From: Polynucleobacter sp. AP-Ainpum-60-G11 | GTDB lineage: Bacteria > Pseudomonadota > Gammaproteobacteria > Burkholderiales > Burkholderiaceae | Direction: 5' to 3' | Length of the DNA stretch: 64,000 nt | NCBI RefSeq assembly: GCF_018688375.1 | Contig: NZ_CP061318.1 | Location: forward strand, 1,116,001-1,180,000 | Shown: positions 1 to 8,707 of the stretch, piece after piece | How the letters are laid out: every line of letters starts with the position of its first letter | Numbering within the stretch: position 1 is the first letter of the stretch | Program-made: the position numbers and the translations under genes | Notes under the pieces: model-generated | Told to the model about the DNA's origin: nothing | Database searches by the model: none | Seen by the model: the letters and a program-made list of their open reading frames with translations, nothing else

Positions 1-1404
1 CACACCTGCTGGTGAATCTTCCCAATCTTGCAACTCGGTCTGAAACGCTAACTGCTGCACTAAACCTTTGACCGGTAACTGACGCATTAAGGCATGCCAG
101 TCTGGGCGATTAGCTGCAGATGCGGTAGCAGTTGGTGCAGAAACTGCTGGAGCCATGGCAGCAGGTTTAGCTGCGGCTGGAGCAGATGCTGCAGGCGCAG
201 ACCTGACTGGCGCAGCAGTTTGATTTGCTGGTGCAGACGGTCTTGGCGCTGATGCTACCGAGGCTACTGGTGGCGCTGAGCCCCCTGCTCTGCCGGGAGT
301 TTCATTCCCAGGACGAAAGGCCAACATGCGCAAGAGCGTCATGGCAAAGCCCGTTTGCTCATCAGGTGCCAGTGATAAATCGGGACGGCTAGTAATACTA
401 ATTTGGTAGAAGAGCTGCGCTTCTTCTTTTGTCAGCGCACTAGCTAAGCGACGAATCTCTGCTGCCTCTGGCCAGTCTTCTAATACGGACTCAGGAACAA
501 TTTGTGCGGCTGCGATTTTCTGAATGAGGCTAGATAAATCGGCAAGCGCTAAAGAGAAAGACATACTGCGCTCGCCCATCTCATTGGAGATATCTAACAA
601 TGTTGCGCCATCTTTAGCAATCAATGAATCCAAAATTCTGATGAGATAAGCATCATCTAATGTGCCGAGCATGCCACGCACTGCTTCTTCGGATACTTTG
701 CCTGCGGCATAGGCAATGGCTTGATCCGTCAGTGATAAAGCATCGCGCATAGAGCCTTGCGCTGCTTTTGCCAAAACACGCAGTGCATTGGTTTCACATT
801 CAACTTTTTCTGCGGCGAGTACTTTTTCCAAATGCTCAACGATAAGCGGTACTGGCATTTGCTTGAGATTGAACTGCAAGCAACGGGACAGAATGGTTAC
901 CGGGATCTTTTGGGGATCAGTAGTCGCAAGTATGAACTTCACATGTTCAGGCGGCTCTTCGAGCGTCTTGAGCATGGCATTAAAGGCATGATTGGTGAGC
1001 ATGTGCACCTCGTCAATCATGTAGACCTTGTAACGCGCATTACTTGGTGCGTAGGCTGCTTTTTCTAATAAAGCGGCAATATCGTCTACCCCGCGATTAC
1101 TCGCAGCATCCATCTCGATATAGTCAACAAAACGACCTGCATCGATTTCTAGGCAAGCCGGGCATTTTCCGCAAGGCTCTGAGGTCATGCGACCTTGACC
1201 ATCCTCCCCAGTGCAATTGAGGGCTTTGGCCATAATTCGGGCAATCGTGGTCTTTCCGACCCCGCGAGTGCCTGTAAAGAGCCAAGCATGGTGTAGTCGA
1301 CCTTGGTCTAAGGCATGGGTTAATGCCTTAACCACATGGTCTTGTCCTACCAATTGGGAGAAAGTTTTAGGGCGCCACGAACGGGCTAAAGCCAATGCAG
1401 TCAT
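1..1404 (-). CDS. dnaX: DNA polymerase III subunit tau/gamma (3' end outside window)
   Basis: Clamp-loader ATPase subunit that opens and loads the sliding clamp in the replisome. The first 468 codons are present and the frame is still open at position 1. Visible from the N terminus: an opening 'ALARSWRPKTFSQLVGQDHV', Walker A GTRGVGKTT, a four-cysteine zinc module (CGKCPAC part), Walker B-like MIDEVHML, the SRC sensor motif, then an Ala/Pro-rich linker of about 60 residues and the start of the C-terminal tau domain. I used the ATG at 1402-1404; an in-frame ATG lies 9 bases upstream (1411-1413) and neither has a strong Shine-Dalgarno. It is divergent from ffs, 31 bases apart. Confidence 0.96.
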   Translation of the reverse strand, partial: MTALALARSWRPKTFSQLVGQDHVVKALTHALDQGRLHHAWLFTGTRGVGKTTIARIMAKALNCTGEDGQGRMTSEPCGKCPACLEIDAGRFVDYIEMDAASNRGVDDIAALLEKAAYAPSNARYKVYMIDEVHMLTNHAFNAMLKTLEEPPEHVKFILATTDPQKIPVTILSRCLQFNLKQMPVPLIVEHLEKVLAAEKVECETNALRVLAKAAQGSMRDALSLTDQAIAYAAGKVSEEAVRGMLGTLDDAYLIRILDSLIAKDGATLLDISNEMGERSMSFSLALADLSSLIQKIAAAQIVPESVLEDWPEAAEIRRLASALTKEEAQLFYQISITSRPDLSLAPDEQTGFAMTLLRMLAFRPGNETPGRAGGSAPPVASVASAPRPSAPANQTAAPVRSAPAASAPAAAKPAAMAPAVSAPTATASAANRPDWHALMRQLPVKGLVQQLAFQTELQDWEDSPAGV

Positions 1405-1435
1405 GTACTCCATTCTAACAAGCTAAAATGGAATT

Positions 1436-1535
1436 GGACGGGCCTCCCCGCATGGCGGTTTGGATAACCTGGTCAGGTCGGGAACGAAGCAGCCAAACCC
1501 AATTCTGTCAGTGCCGGGGGTCGGGCTCGTCCACC
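1436..1535 (+). ncRNA. ffs: 4.5S signal recognition particle RNA
   Basis: RNA scaffold of the bacterial signal recognition particle, binding Ffh for co-translational membrane targeting. The conserved core GGTCAGGTCGGGAACGAAGC with the following AGCC and the GTGCCGGG segment matches the small bacterial SRP RNA. The ends GGACGGGCC and GGGCTCGTCC pair to close the long hairpin, so this copy is complete. A TAAAAT at 1424-1429 is a plausible -10 box. The gene is the integration target of the element that follows: its last 92 bases recur at 9293-9384. Confidence 0.95.
1444..1535 (+). repeat. Left attachment repeat (attL), within ffs
   Basis: 92 bases identical to 9293-9384 at a constant offset of 7849. 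The flanking bases differ (C versus T on the left, C versus T on the right), so the repeat ends are sharp. It lies inside the functional SRP RNA gene. Confidence 0.9.
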
Positions 1536-1596
1536 CTATTTATACAAGTGGTTGATCTAAATGGCTTTAGTTTTTCATATGCCATCAAATTGATGA

Positions 1597-1621
1597 TTTG
1601 TAGCACCTAGCTGTAACACCT
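1597..1621. repeat. Inner direct repeat near attL, candidate integrase arm site
   Basis: Contains TGTAGCACC and, after four bases, TGTAACACC. The 25-base block matches 9169-9192 near the other end with three mismatches. A repeated 9-mer with fixed spacing just inside each attachment repeat is what arm-type binding sites of tyrosine integrases look like. The sequence identity is seen; the role is inferred. Confidence 0.6.
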
Positions 1622-1655
1622 TGGGTATCTATTGACTAACTAATCAAGGATATTC

Positions 1656-2852
1656 ATGGCAAATCTAACGGGCTTATTCCAACGAGGATCAATCTACTAC
1701 GTGCGCATTGTTTTGCCACGCGAACATCAATTAAGAAGTAGCTATAAGAATGGGTGCTACGTCGCAACTTTAGGTACATGCACATACCGGGAGGCACTTC
1801 TCAAGGGGACAATAAAGAGAGCTGAGATCCTTGGCTACTCAACCATTGGAGCTACCAATACACCTCTACAGGAAAGCCTCAGAAGCCTCACATTAAGTCA
1901 GATATTCATTCGGTGGCAAAGAGCTTCACCACGCTCTAGAGACTCTCTAAATGCCTGTAAAAGATCTCTAAGGTTCTATGAAGAGTTTACAAAGAATCCC
2001 CCTATTAATGAACTCAGTAGAGAACAGGGGGATGGCTTTAGGGCATGGCTTCAAGCTCCGGATAGAAACACAACATCCAAGACTGCAAGGGATCGACTTG
2101 TATGGATCAAGTCCTTAATAAAGTACGCACAAGTAGATCTTGGGTTGCTCCAAAGACATCCATGGGAAGGGATTGATATCAAAACTACCACCACCCATAA
2201 GCGCAGACCTTGGGATACATCCGAATTACAAACTCTTTTTGGGCAAGCCCTTCATACAAGCTATTCATTTCCAAGAGATTGGAGGGCTGGTGCTGATGCA
2301 AGCTACTGGATACCTCTTCTAGGGCTATTTATGGGAGCAAGACTGGGTGAACTATCCCAGCTCAGAGTAATAGATATTTGTACCGAGGCACACATCCCCG
2401 TGATCTCAATTACTGATGAATGCGACTTCCAAAAGGTCAAGACCCCATCAAGCATAAGAAAGATTCCAATCCATAGTGAGTTAATTCGATTGGGATTTTT
2501 AGACTATGTTTCCGACTTAAAGACGGACAAAAAAGAGTTGCTTTGGTCGGATCTATCCATACGGAAAGATAAGCCAGGGGGTTACTTCTCAAATTGGTTT
2601 GGGGAATACAGAAAATCTATTGGACTTAGCAAATACCCAGACTTCCATTGCTTTAGGCACACGGTAAGGAGTCAATTAGCTGAAGCAGATGTATCCGAGG
2701 CGATGATAGATTCAATCCTAGGGCATCAAATTAAAGGAAGTGCTGGCGCAAAGATTTATTCCCATAAGACAGTTGCAATGCTAAGTAAAGCCATCGAGAC
2801 ACTGAGCTATTCCGGACTGCCACTCCAGAGGATTTACAGGGGAAGAATATAG
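1656..2852 (+). CDS. Tyrosine recombinase / integrase of the ffs element
   Basis: Site-specific recombinase (398 residues) expected to integrate and excise this element at ffs. The N-terminal part (GLFQRGSIYYVRIVLPRE) resembles the arm-binding/DUF6538-type region of many island integrases; a SAM-like core-binding segment lies around residues 70-160. The catalytic C-terminal domain shows the first arginine in GARLGELSQ, HCFRHTVR (His-x-x-Arg), GHQ and the nucleophile tyrosine in AKIYSHK. The ATG at 1656 follows an AAGGA stretch. Its place 120 bases from attL, reading into the element, is the usual arrangement. Confidence 0.93.
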   Translation: MANLTGLFQRGSIYYVRIVLPREHQLRSSYKNGCYVATLGTCTYREALLKGTIKRAEILGYSTIGATNTPLQESLRSLTLSQIFIRWQRASPRSRDSLNACKRSLRFYEEFTKNPPINELSREQGDGFRAWLQAPDRNTTSKTARDRLVWIKSLIKYAQVDLGLLQRHPWEGIDIKTTTTHKRRPWDTSELQTLFGQALHTSYSFPRDWRAGADASYWIPLLGLFMGARLGELSQLRVIDICTEAHIPVISITDECDFQKVKTPSSIRKIPIHSELIRLGFLDYVSDLKTDKKELLWSDLSIRKDKPGGYFSNWFGEYRKSIGLSKYPDFHCFRHTVRSQLAEADVSEAMIDSILGHQIKGSAGAKIYSHKTVAMLSKAIETLSYSGLPLQRIYRGRI

Positions 2853-3019
2853 GCTAATAATTGCCCCACTCGGGTAACTCAACACCAACCTGAAGTCATG
2901 CCATAGGTTTTCCAACCGGGAAACCCAAGGTAGAAACTTTGGGTTGAATTGCTGACCGTTAAGGACCCAAAGCAGACTTTAGCGAACATAACCTACGCCG
3001 AGAAATGCTTGAAACTAAC

Positions 3020-3240
3020 CTAGCGAGGATTTATAAAAAACTTATTTTTTGATACAGGCAAATGAGTCAAAATTTTATCCAAGCCCTTGCACTCCATCAA
3101 GCTGCCATCCTCGAAATTGAAATCATTTTTAATAACCTCATGGGTAGCTAGTGAAACTTGGACTCTACCTGGCTTTGATGTCGACTCCACTCTGATTGCA
3201 GTATTTACATTGTTACGACATAGGCAATATGATAATTTTG
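3020..3240 (-). pseudogene. Remnant of a class III adenylate/guanylate cyclase (C-terminal end of catalytic domain)
   Basis: The minus-strand frame ending at TAG 3020-3022 reads NNVNTAIRVESTSKPGRVQV, then LATHEVIKNDFNFEDGSLME and CKGLDKILTHLPVSKNKFF. This is the end of a class III cyclase: the VNTAxRxES motif with the catalytic Asn and Arg, the SKPGxxQVS turn, the FxFEDxGxxxxKG strand. Upstream of it the frame is broken and no start exists; the rest of the domain is missing. It lies just beyond the 3' end of the intact cyclase and differs from it (NTAIRVES versus NLASRLEG), so it is a second cyclase gene largely deleted, not a tandem copy. Bases 2853-3019 show nothing else. Confidence 0.8.
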
Positions 3241-3282
3241 CATATCCTGTAGTAACTGAGGAAATATCCCTTAATTGTTACT

Positions 3283-5253
3283 TTACTTGTGCAGAAATAC
3301 ATACTCGCCACCCCAATCATGCCCCGGAGGATTATCTTTATATTCTCGACAACGCTCTATAAAAATTTTGCAAGCTTGATCATCTGGGCGTAAACCAAGA
3401 AGTTTTTCAAATCTAAAAGTAGCTTTATCCCAGTCTTTTTCTAAATATGAATTTACAGCCTTACTAAACATCTCAAAAAACTCTGCATCCGAGCCAGTAA
3501 CATCACCTTTACGAGAGACCAATTCATAAATAGGGACTGGCTCTGACTTGCCCTTAACAACAACTATATCTAGCAACCTATAAACAAAATCATCGGGCAA
3601 TTCATTTAGTACGGATTGGCTAATAATGATAGAGGTTGAATATTCCTTATTGAGTCCTTCAAGCCGACTCGCAAGATTAACTGGATCTCCCATTGCTGTA
3701 TAACTTAAGCGCTGATCTGAACCAATATTTCCCACAACAACATCGCCTGTATTTAGTCCAATTCGTGTTCTAAATGCGGGACGTCCTTGGTTAGACCATT
3801 CTTGAGCCAATATTTTAAGGCGAGCATTGCATTCAATTGCCGCCAGACAAGCTTGAGTTGCATGATCAAGAGTCTTATTTGGGGCGCCCCAAAACGCCAT
3901 GATTGAATCACCAATATATTTATCAACGGTCCCACCATGTTTTAAGATGATTGAAGTCATCTCAGTTAGGTATTCTGAAATTTGACTAGATAATTCGTTC
4001 GGCGTGAGTTTTTCTGAAATTGATGAAAAATCTGCAATATCAGAGAAAAAAATCGTTAGGCGCTGTCTTTCCCCAGAGGCATCAATCTCCTCTCCTTTTC
4101 GAATGAGTTGTTGAACAAGTTCGGCTGGAATGTATTTTTTGAAGGAGCGCAATCCTATTTTCATTGCGTTCATAGCTTCAACAAGCCCCTTTAGCTCTTC
4201 TAGCTTCGCTGGAATTTTGATTGCGTCATCAAGCTCAAAATTTTTGATTCTTTCCGTCTCAATCACTAAACCCTTAATTGGCAAAGTAATCATCCGGTAG
4301 AGCAGGAGTATGATTCCCGAAGACAGTAAAAAGCCTAGTAGGCAAATTAATATTGCATTATTTTTAATTTTTGAAAGAGCGCTAAAGTAATCTGTTGAGC
4401 CAACAAATTTCAATAAAATACTATAATCACCTTGAAAATTTTTAACCGGTATGTAGAGAATTTTTACATTTGAGGATTCATCTAGCTCAGCCAAAGGTAC
4501 ACCCGCTTTGGCACTTTTTATTACATACTCCTCGGGCATCAAATTCTTAAAAAACTTTTCTTTAGAATCACCGATCGATTGAATCAATGCGCGATCATCA
4601 ATAGAGCCTGAACCACGAGCTAGGTTATAGATTGCCCAATTACCTCCATAGCTTTTAACAAATCTGCTTAATAATTCATGACCCAACTCATAACCAGACT
4701 CCAGGGTGCCTATATGCTTAGAATCCAAAAATAATGGGAGGGCGGAACGAAACCCGTAGCCGGTTGATCCTTGAGACAAGCCAGACACAATGGATTTAGT
4801 TGAATTTACTTTATTTATATTCGGGCGATTTTCAACAGAATCATTGAATTTCTCAGGCGATTGGGCTCTATAAAAGATTTTCCAATCGGGTGACTTTTCA
4901 GGTTTGTAAATGAATTGAAGCTGACTAAAGCCCAATGGCTTTATATCCTTCCAAATATTGTCCGCTATAGGACGAATAAGATCGCGATCAGATTTGGAAA
5001 TTGCATTTATTAGCGAAGTATTTTTTGAAGTAGCAATCGCCACGGCATCAGAAAGCTTTTGAACTTCATCTACCTTGTCGTATACGCCTTCAATTATTAC
5101 TGCATTAGCCAGTTCTTCTGAATTTTGAAGCAATAAAACAGTTTGCTTATAAAAAATTACCGTTAAAAGAATCAACAAAATTTGAATCCACAAAAATACC
5201 AGTACAAATGAATTTTTGAGCTTAAATATTTGAGTCCATTTGGTTAAGTGCAT
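3283..5253 (-). CDS. Membrane-bound class III adenylate/guanylate cyclase with dCache_3-like sensor
   Basis: Makes cAMP or another cyclic nucleotide in response to an external signal. Numbering from the upstream TTG at 5283: TM1 about 26-46; periplasmic domain about 55-300 with GFSQLQF, PEKF, NxxKSIVSGLSQGSTGYGFR and HIGTLESGYEL, the signature of the double-Cache dCache_3 sensor; TM2 about 309-331; HAMP-like linker; catalytic domain about 405-590. Metal aspartates are D415 (FFSDIADF) and D459 (YIGDSIMAFWG); the transition-state pair is N536 and R540 (VNLASR). A roughly 70-residue tail follows. I prefer the ATG at 5251-5253 (AAGG ahead of it). Divergent from the phosphodiesterase/binding-protein pair, about 150 bases apart. 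Substrate base cannot be told from sequence alone. Confidence 0.9.
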   Translation of the reverse strand: MHLTKWTQIFKLKNSFVLVFLWIQILLILLTVIFYKQTVLLLQNSEELANAVIIEGVYDKVDEVQKLSDAVAIATSKNTSLINAISKSDRDLIRPIADNIWKDIKPLGFSQLQFIYKPEKSPDWKIFYRAQSPEKFNDSVENRPNINKVNSTKSIVSGLSQGSTGYGFRSALPLFLDSKHIGTLESGYELGHELLSRFVKSYGGNWAIYNLARGSGSIDDRALIQSIGDSKEKFFKNLMPEEYVIKSAKAGVPLAELDESSNVKILYIPVKNFQGDYSILLKFVGSTDYFSALSKIKNNAILICLLGFLLSSGIILLLYRMITLPIKGLVIETERIKNFELDDAIKIPAKLEELKGLVEAMNAMKIGLRSFKKYIPAELVQQLIRKGEEIDASGERQRLTIFFSDIADFSSISEKLTPNELSSQISEYLTEMTSIILKHGGTVDKYIGDSIMAFWGAPNKTLDHATQACLAAIECNARLKILAQEWSNQGRPAFRTRIGLNTGDVVVGNIGSDQRLSYTAMGDPVNLASRLEGLNKEYSTSIIISQSVLNELPDDFVYRLLDIVVVKGKSEPVPIYELVSRKGDVTGSDAEFFEMFSKAVNSYLEKDWDKATFRFEKLLGLRPDDQACKIFIERCREYKDNPPGHDWGGEYVFLHK

Positions 5254-5403
5254 GCTCGCCTTTTTCTTTGCATCATTTTGCAAAAGAATTAATTAAACTC
5301 ATGGTGTGTAGTCCAGTGGATTTTATTTCTAGTCTAGCCGAGCTAATTTGGTTTAAGCTTGGGCTAATCGCCCGTAGATACTATCAAATTTTTATAGCGT
5401 CAT

Positions 5404-6297
5404 ATGCCTAAATCCATCCTTAATAAGGCATTAGCCGAACTCAAGACCGCCGGGAAAAAAGATTCTTCGGGGAAACCCTTAGACGCACTAGAGAGTCTGT
5501 TTGAGTGCTCGCAAAATTATCAAGGAAATTTTAGAGGCTTTATTAAGGAGTTAATCCATACTACCTTCTGGGAATCCCAAAACTACTCCGCCAACCCTTA
5601 TCCCAAGATTTGCATTGAGCTAGCAGCACTTATTGATTCTCATAATAGCTCTCTGGGGTACGTAGAACCTGCCTACCACTCACGCAAGCATTTTCAAGAC
5701 GTCTGTCTCGCGCTTACTGCCTTACTAGATCAACCTATTAAACCTGTACAAAAAAAATATGATTCTCATGATTCATGGGAAATTTCCAGAGAAGATGCCT
5801 GGCTCTTGCTATTTTGCGCTATCGCTCATGATTTTGGTCATAACGGATCCACCAATAAAACACCGTCAGAATTAGAAAAGTTCAGCATTGAGAACACTCG
5901 AATGTTTTTATCCCAATCCACCCCTGACCCAGCTGAAATAAAAGAGCTGCTAGCGAAGCAAATTGAACCCATCATTTTGGCAACAGATCTCTCCACTTTA
6001 AGTCTCTTGTTTGCCAAATTTACTGAACCAACAGCAAACCCTACAAGGGTCGACTGTATGTCTATGCTGATAGTAGAGGCCGATCTGCTAGCAAGTGCAT
6101 TGCCCATGCGAGGTAAATTATTAGGAATACTACTTGGGCAGGAGTGGGCGTCTAGCAACCCAAAGGCAGCCGTATTAGTATCAAGCGATCAGGGTCGCCT
6201 ACAGTTCCTGGAATATATTCGGTTTATAAGCCCTCATGCGATCATGTTAAAAATGGAAGATATTCGTAACCAGTCTATAGAGCAATTAAAGGATTAG
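5404..6297 (+). CDS. Class I-like cyclic-nucleotide phosphodiesterase (HD-type)
   Basis: Predicted to hydrolyse the product of the divergent cyclase. The 297-residue protein carries the metal-site pattern of the PDEase_I family rather than a generic HD domain: YHSRKHFQDV (residues 91-100, matching YHNxxHaxDV), AHDFGHNG (141-148, the His-Asp pair plus second His), ILATDLS (191-197, matching the ILATDxS helix) and VEADLLA (224-230, the late metal Asp). There is no signal peptide or membrane segment, so it is cytoplasmic. Three bases separate its stop from the start of the binding protein, so the two are co-translated. Bacterial PDEase_I-type enzymes are much rarer than CpdA-type ones. Confidence 0.82.
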   Translation: MPKSILNKALAELKTAGKKDSSGKPLDALESLFECSQNYQGNFRGFIKELIHTTFWESQNYSANPYPKICIELAALIDSHNSSLGYVEPAYHSRKHFQDVCLALTALLDQPIKPVQKKYDSHDSWEISREDAWLLLFCAIAHDFGHNGSTNKTPSELEKFSIENTRMFLSQSTPDPAEIKELLAKQIEPIILATDLSTLSLLFAKFTEPTANPTRVDCMSMLIVEADLLASALPMRGKLLGILLGQEWASSNPKAAVLVSSDQGRLQFLEYIRFISPHAIMLKMEDIRNQSIEQLKD

Positions 6298-6300
6298 TGC

Positions 6301-6858
6301 ATGACAGACAACCCCAAAGAAGCCTCGATTGCCACCATCCCCTTTTTCAAAGGCCTTCCAGCACCAGATTTAATGGCCATCCTGGGAATTACTTCAACAA
6401 AAAAAATAGAGACTGGTGAAAATCTCTTTACTCAAGACGATCCTTCAGATGGTCTTTATGTATTGCTATCAGGAAAACTTCAAATCTACATCTTTAGCGG
6501 ATTTTCCGGCGGTGCGCCCAAAGTTCTCGCCGAAATCAATCCAGGGCAATATGTCGGAGAGATGGGTCTATTGGATGGTCAAAATCGCTCTGCTTCAGTC
6601 AAGGTATTACAAGGGGGGGAGGTTATGTTTATACCTACGGTCGGATTTGCAGTTCTATTAGAAAGTCATCCGCATATCGCTAAAGAGGTGGTTAACTGTC
6701 TTTGCGACATGATTAACAATCAGCCGAAACTTGTCATACGCTCTGAAAAAGCAATCTTAGTTAAAGAAAAACGATTGGCATCAAGTTTGTCGAATATGAA
6801 AGCCCTCTGCGCAATTCTACGAGAGCATAATAAATACTTAGCCATTGGGTCCAAGTAG
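6301..6858 (+). CDS. Stand-alone cyclic-nucleotide-binding (CNB) domain protein
   Basis: 185 residues with one cNMP-binding beta roll, about residues 12-135. The phosphate-binding cassette GEMGLLDGQNRSA (86-98) has the Glu, the conserved glycines and the Arg that contacts the cyclic phosphate, so binding should be intact. The C-terminal part (about 140-185) is a Lys-rich helix with no helix-turn-helix, no kinase, no channel and no membrane segment, so it is not a CRP-type activator. It must act by binding a partner. It follows the phosphodiesterase by three bases. The role as effector or buffer of the cassette is inferred. Confidence 0.88.
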   Translation: MTDNPKEASIATIPFFKGLPAPDLMAILGITSTKKIETGENLFTQDDPSDGLYVLLSGKLQIYIFSGFSGGAPKVLAEINPGQYVGEMGLLDGQNRSASVKVLQGGEVMFIPTVGFAVLLESHPHIAKEVVNCLCDMINNQPKLVIRSEKAILVKEKRLASSLSNMKALCAILREHNKYLAIGSK

Positions 6859-7123
6859 CAATTGTTACTAAAAAAATATAAGTATTAAATTTACTAATAT
6901 CGTAGTGCAGAGGACCTGAGGTCTTATGCCGCGGGAATTTCTGAAGGGCTCACGATGGCCGTTTTGAGACATTCACCGTAGATATTTTGAAATAAAAATT
7001 TGTCCGGGGGCTCGATCAAAGCAAAGGAGAAAGACCCCCGTATGGACCTCCTACTTTTTCCATGAGCAGTAATGATAAATAACGCACACAACGATGATTG
7101 CGTAATGTTAATATTTAGCGCCA

Positions 7124-7450
7124 ATGAAACCCCATTTTACGCAAAAAGAACTTAAGGAGTGATTGGCTCCCGTTGCTTCGCAAAGAATAGTAAAACAACT
7201 TTCTGGTGAAATTGGCGCATCATCAGGACTCAACATCAAAAAATACTGGCGGTAAGCCGGTCAATACTTCTGCAAGGGATGCAGTAAGCAAGCCAAACGG
7301 AGAAAAGTAAAGTCAATAACGGCTAAAAGTAATGTAAAGGCTACGCCAGCAAAATGTAAAACCTGTGAAATTAGTTTTCAAACCTCCATTCATGATCAGA
7401 TAAATACACTGGAACACAAAGCCAAAAGACTTCTCTCAGTGGGCGCCTAA
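7124..7450 (+). pseudogene. Decayed small Cys/Lys-rich gene with two in-frame stops
   Basis: One frame runs 109 codons from ATG 7124 to TAA 7448-7450 but is interrupted by TGA after MKPHFTQKELKE and by TAA after GLNIKKYWR. The rest contains FCKGCSKQAKRRK and CKTCEISF, two CxxC pairs around a basic stretch, then a helical tail ending EHKAKRLLSVGA. A frame this long that stays plausible through two stops suggests a recently inactivated zinc-ribbon DNA-binding type gene. Family not recognised. Bases 6859-7123 upstream hold nothing I can support. Confidence 0.55.
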
Positions 7451-7458
7451 TTCATATG

Positions 7459-7719
7459 TTATTTAAGGACTTTAGAAAGATCCTTTAGCCTTACTAGGTT
7501 CAGCTCCTTCATCCCAACCATAGTAATAATCCCAGCCATCATTAAGGCATCCAGTGCATCAGACATTTCCCTGAGTAAATTATCTGGCTCACCATCAAAC
7601 GATTGAGCTGCCTCAGATATAAGTACGGATCTTTCCCACCCCAATTCACTTCCTTTAGTTTTTAGCAAGCCATACAAAATCATTGATGGGGTATTGGTTG
7701 GTTTCTTAGCCATTCTCAT
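7459..7719 (-). CDS. Hypothetical protein, 86 residues
   Basis: Start supported by AAGGAGAT seven bases ahead of the ATG. A basic N terminus (MRMAKKPTN) is followed by a mostly helical protein with SDALDALMMAGIITMVGMKE near the end, which could be a small helical dimer or winged segment. No family recognised. It lies convergent with the decayed gene at 7124-7450 inside the ffs element, where such small genes are often regulatory or accessory; that is only context. Confidence 0.6.
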   Translation of the reverse strand: MRMAKKPTNTPSMILYGLLKTKGSELGWERSVLISEAAQSFDGEPDNLLREMSDALDALMMAGIITMVGMKELNLVRLKDLSKVLK

Positions 7720-7975
7720 TCAGATATCTCCTTTTGCTCTATACAAGATAAGGATCGGAACCTTTAAAAGGGACTATTAATAAGTCATCACTTTTTCCAT
7801 AAGCATCACTGAAAAAAATTAAGCTTTGGGTGACTGTTACAGGGTGGAAGTAGTTTCTCAAATGAGAGCAAATAACTATTAAAAATTCCCATATTAATCA
7901 ATTACTTAAGATTACCTACGACTACAGGACTGAATTAACCCGATCCCAGGGCAATCCAAACAAAATAATCAGACA

Positions 7976-8284
7976 TTGCAGTCTGTATCAATAGTTTTTG
8001 AAATATCCAACATAGAAAGCGCCATCCATATGCATGAGCCAATAAGGAAAATCACATCGTTAAATTGCCCTAACGGCACAGTTGTTAATTTAAGGCTGAA
8101 TCATAGACAGGCATCTGACCTTCAAGGACTTTCTGAGTTGCTTGAAGAAACTCTTGAGACCCCAATCAGCAAAACCTTAGTCATCCGGAGGGCGCTAGCC
8201 AGATACCTGAGGGATGCTAACGCTATGACTAAAGAGTTACTGTTTGACGAAGGGCGACTCATCACCACTAATTACCGCAAATAA
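7976..8284 (+). CDS. Small hypothetical, possibly a ribbon-helix-helix-type regulator
   Basis: 102 residues if started at the TTG at 7976; the first ATG in frame is at 8030 and would give 84 residues beginning MHEPIRKITS. Neither has a clear Shine-Dalgarno. The middle (LNCPNGTVVNLRLNHRQASD) then SKTLVIRRALARYLRDAN looks like a strand followed by a helix typical of ribbon-helix-helix proteins. It sits 33 bases upstream of the DUF1376-like gene and probably shares its transcript. Confidence 0.5.
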   Translation: MQSVSIVFEISNIESAIHMHEPIRKITSLNCPNGTVVNLRLNHRQASDLQGLSELLEETLETPISKTLVIRRALARYLRDANAMTKELLFDEGRLITTNYRK

Positions 8285-8317
8285 CCAAAGTAAATAACGC
8301 CAAGAAAGAGGATGTGA

Positions 8318-8707
8318 ATGGAAAAGAAGAAAAAGAATGATCGTATGTCATGGTTTAAACACGATCCAGCTAAGTTCAATCAAGATACCTATGGACTATC
8401 GAGTCAAGCAGTTGGCATCTATATCAAGCTTATGAATCTGTACTGGATCAATCAGCAAAAACTTCCTGAGCAAAAGTCCGTGTGGCTGAGACAGCTTGGA
8501 GTCAACAGTGAATCTGAAATGGATGATTTGAATATGCTAATAAATGAGTTAGGTCTTGCGAATGATGGGGATGGCTTCTTAATTCCGGATCTAGATCAAC
8601 AACTTGAAGATATTCGAGGTTATAGCATTCAACAGAGTTCAAGAGCTAGCAGTAGATACAAGGAGACAAAACAGGTTGAAGTCAGCAATAGTGCAAAGGA
8701 TTTCTGA
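8318..8707 (+). CDS. DUF1376-like protein (phage/island replication-type)
   Basis: 129 residues with the DUF1376 pattern: WFKHDPAKFNQDTYGLSSQA then VGIYIKLMNLYWINQQKLPE and LRQLGVNSESEMDDL. In phages and islands these proteins lie in replication modules and often head a longer helicase-loader-like protein; here only the N-terminal domain is present before a Ser-rich tail. AGGATG lies close upstream of the ATG. Downstream, a 22-base segment near its 3' end (about 8652) recurs imperfectly at about 8772, hinting at local duplication or decay. Confidence 0.7.
   Translation: MEKKKKNDRMSWFKHDPAKFNQDTYGLSSQAVGIYIKLMNLYWINQQKLPEQKSVWLRQLGVNSESEMDDLNMLINELGLANDGDGFLIPDLDQQLEDIRGYSIQQSSRASSRYKETKQVEVSNSAKDF

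Noticed and set aside
3087..3362. 91-residue plus-strand ORF
   Set aside because: It lies opposite the cyclase remnant and the cyclase 3' end; the minus strand explains the sequence and the plus product has no coherent pattern.
3283..6858. Straight assignment as a Pycsar anti-phage system
   Set aside because: Pycsar effectors carry a killing domain or membrane segments and the loci lack a phosphodiesterase and an external sensor; here the CNB protein has neither.
6924..7124. 66-residue minus-strand ORF
   Set aside because: No ribosome site, no homologous pattern, overlaps the start of the decayed plus-strand gene.
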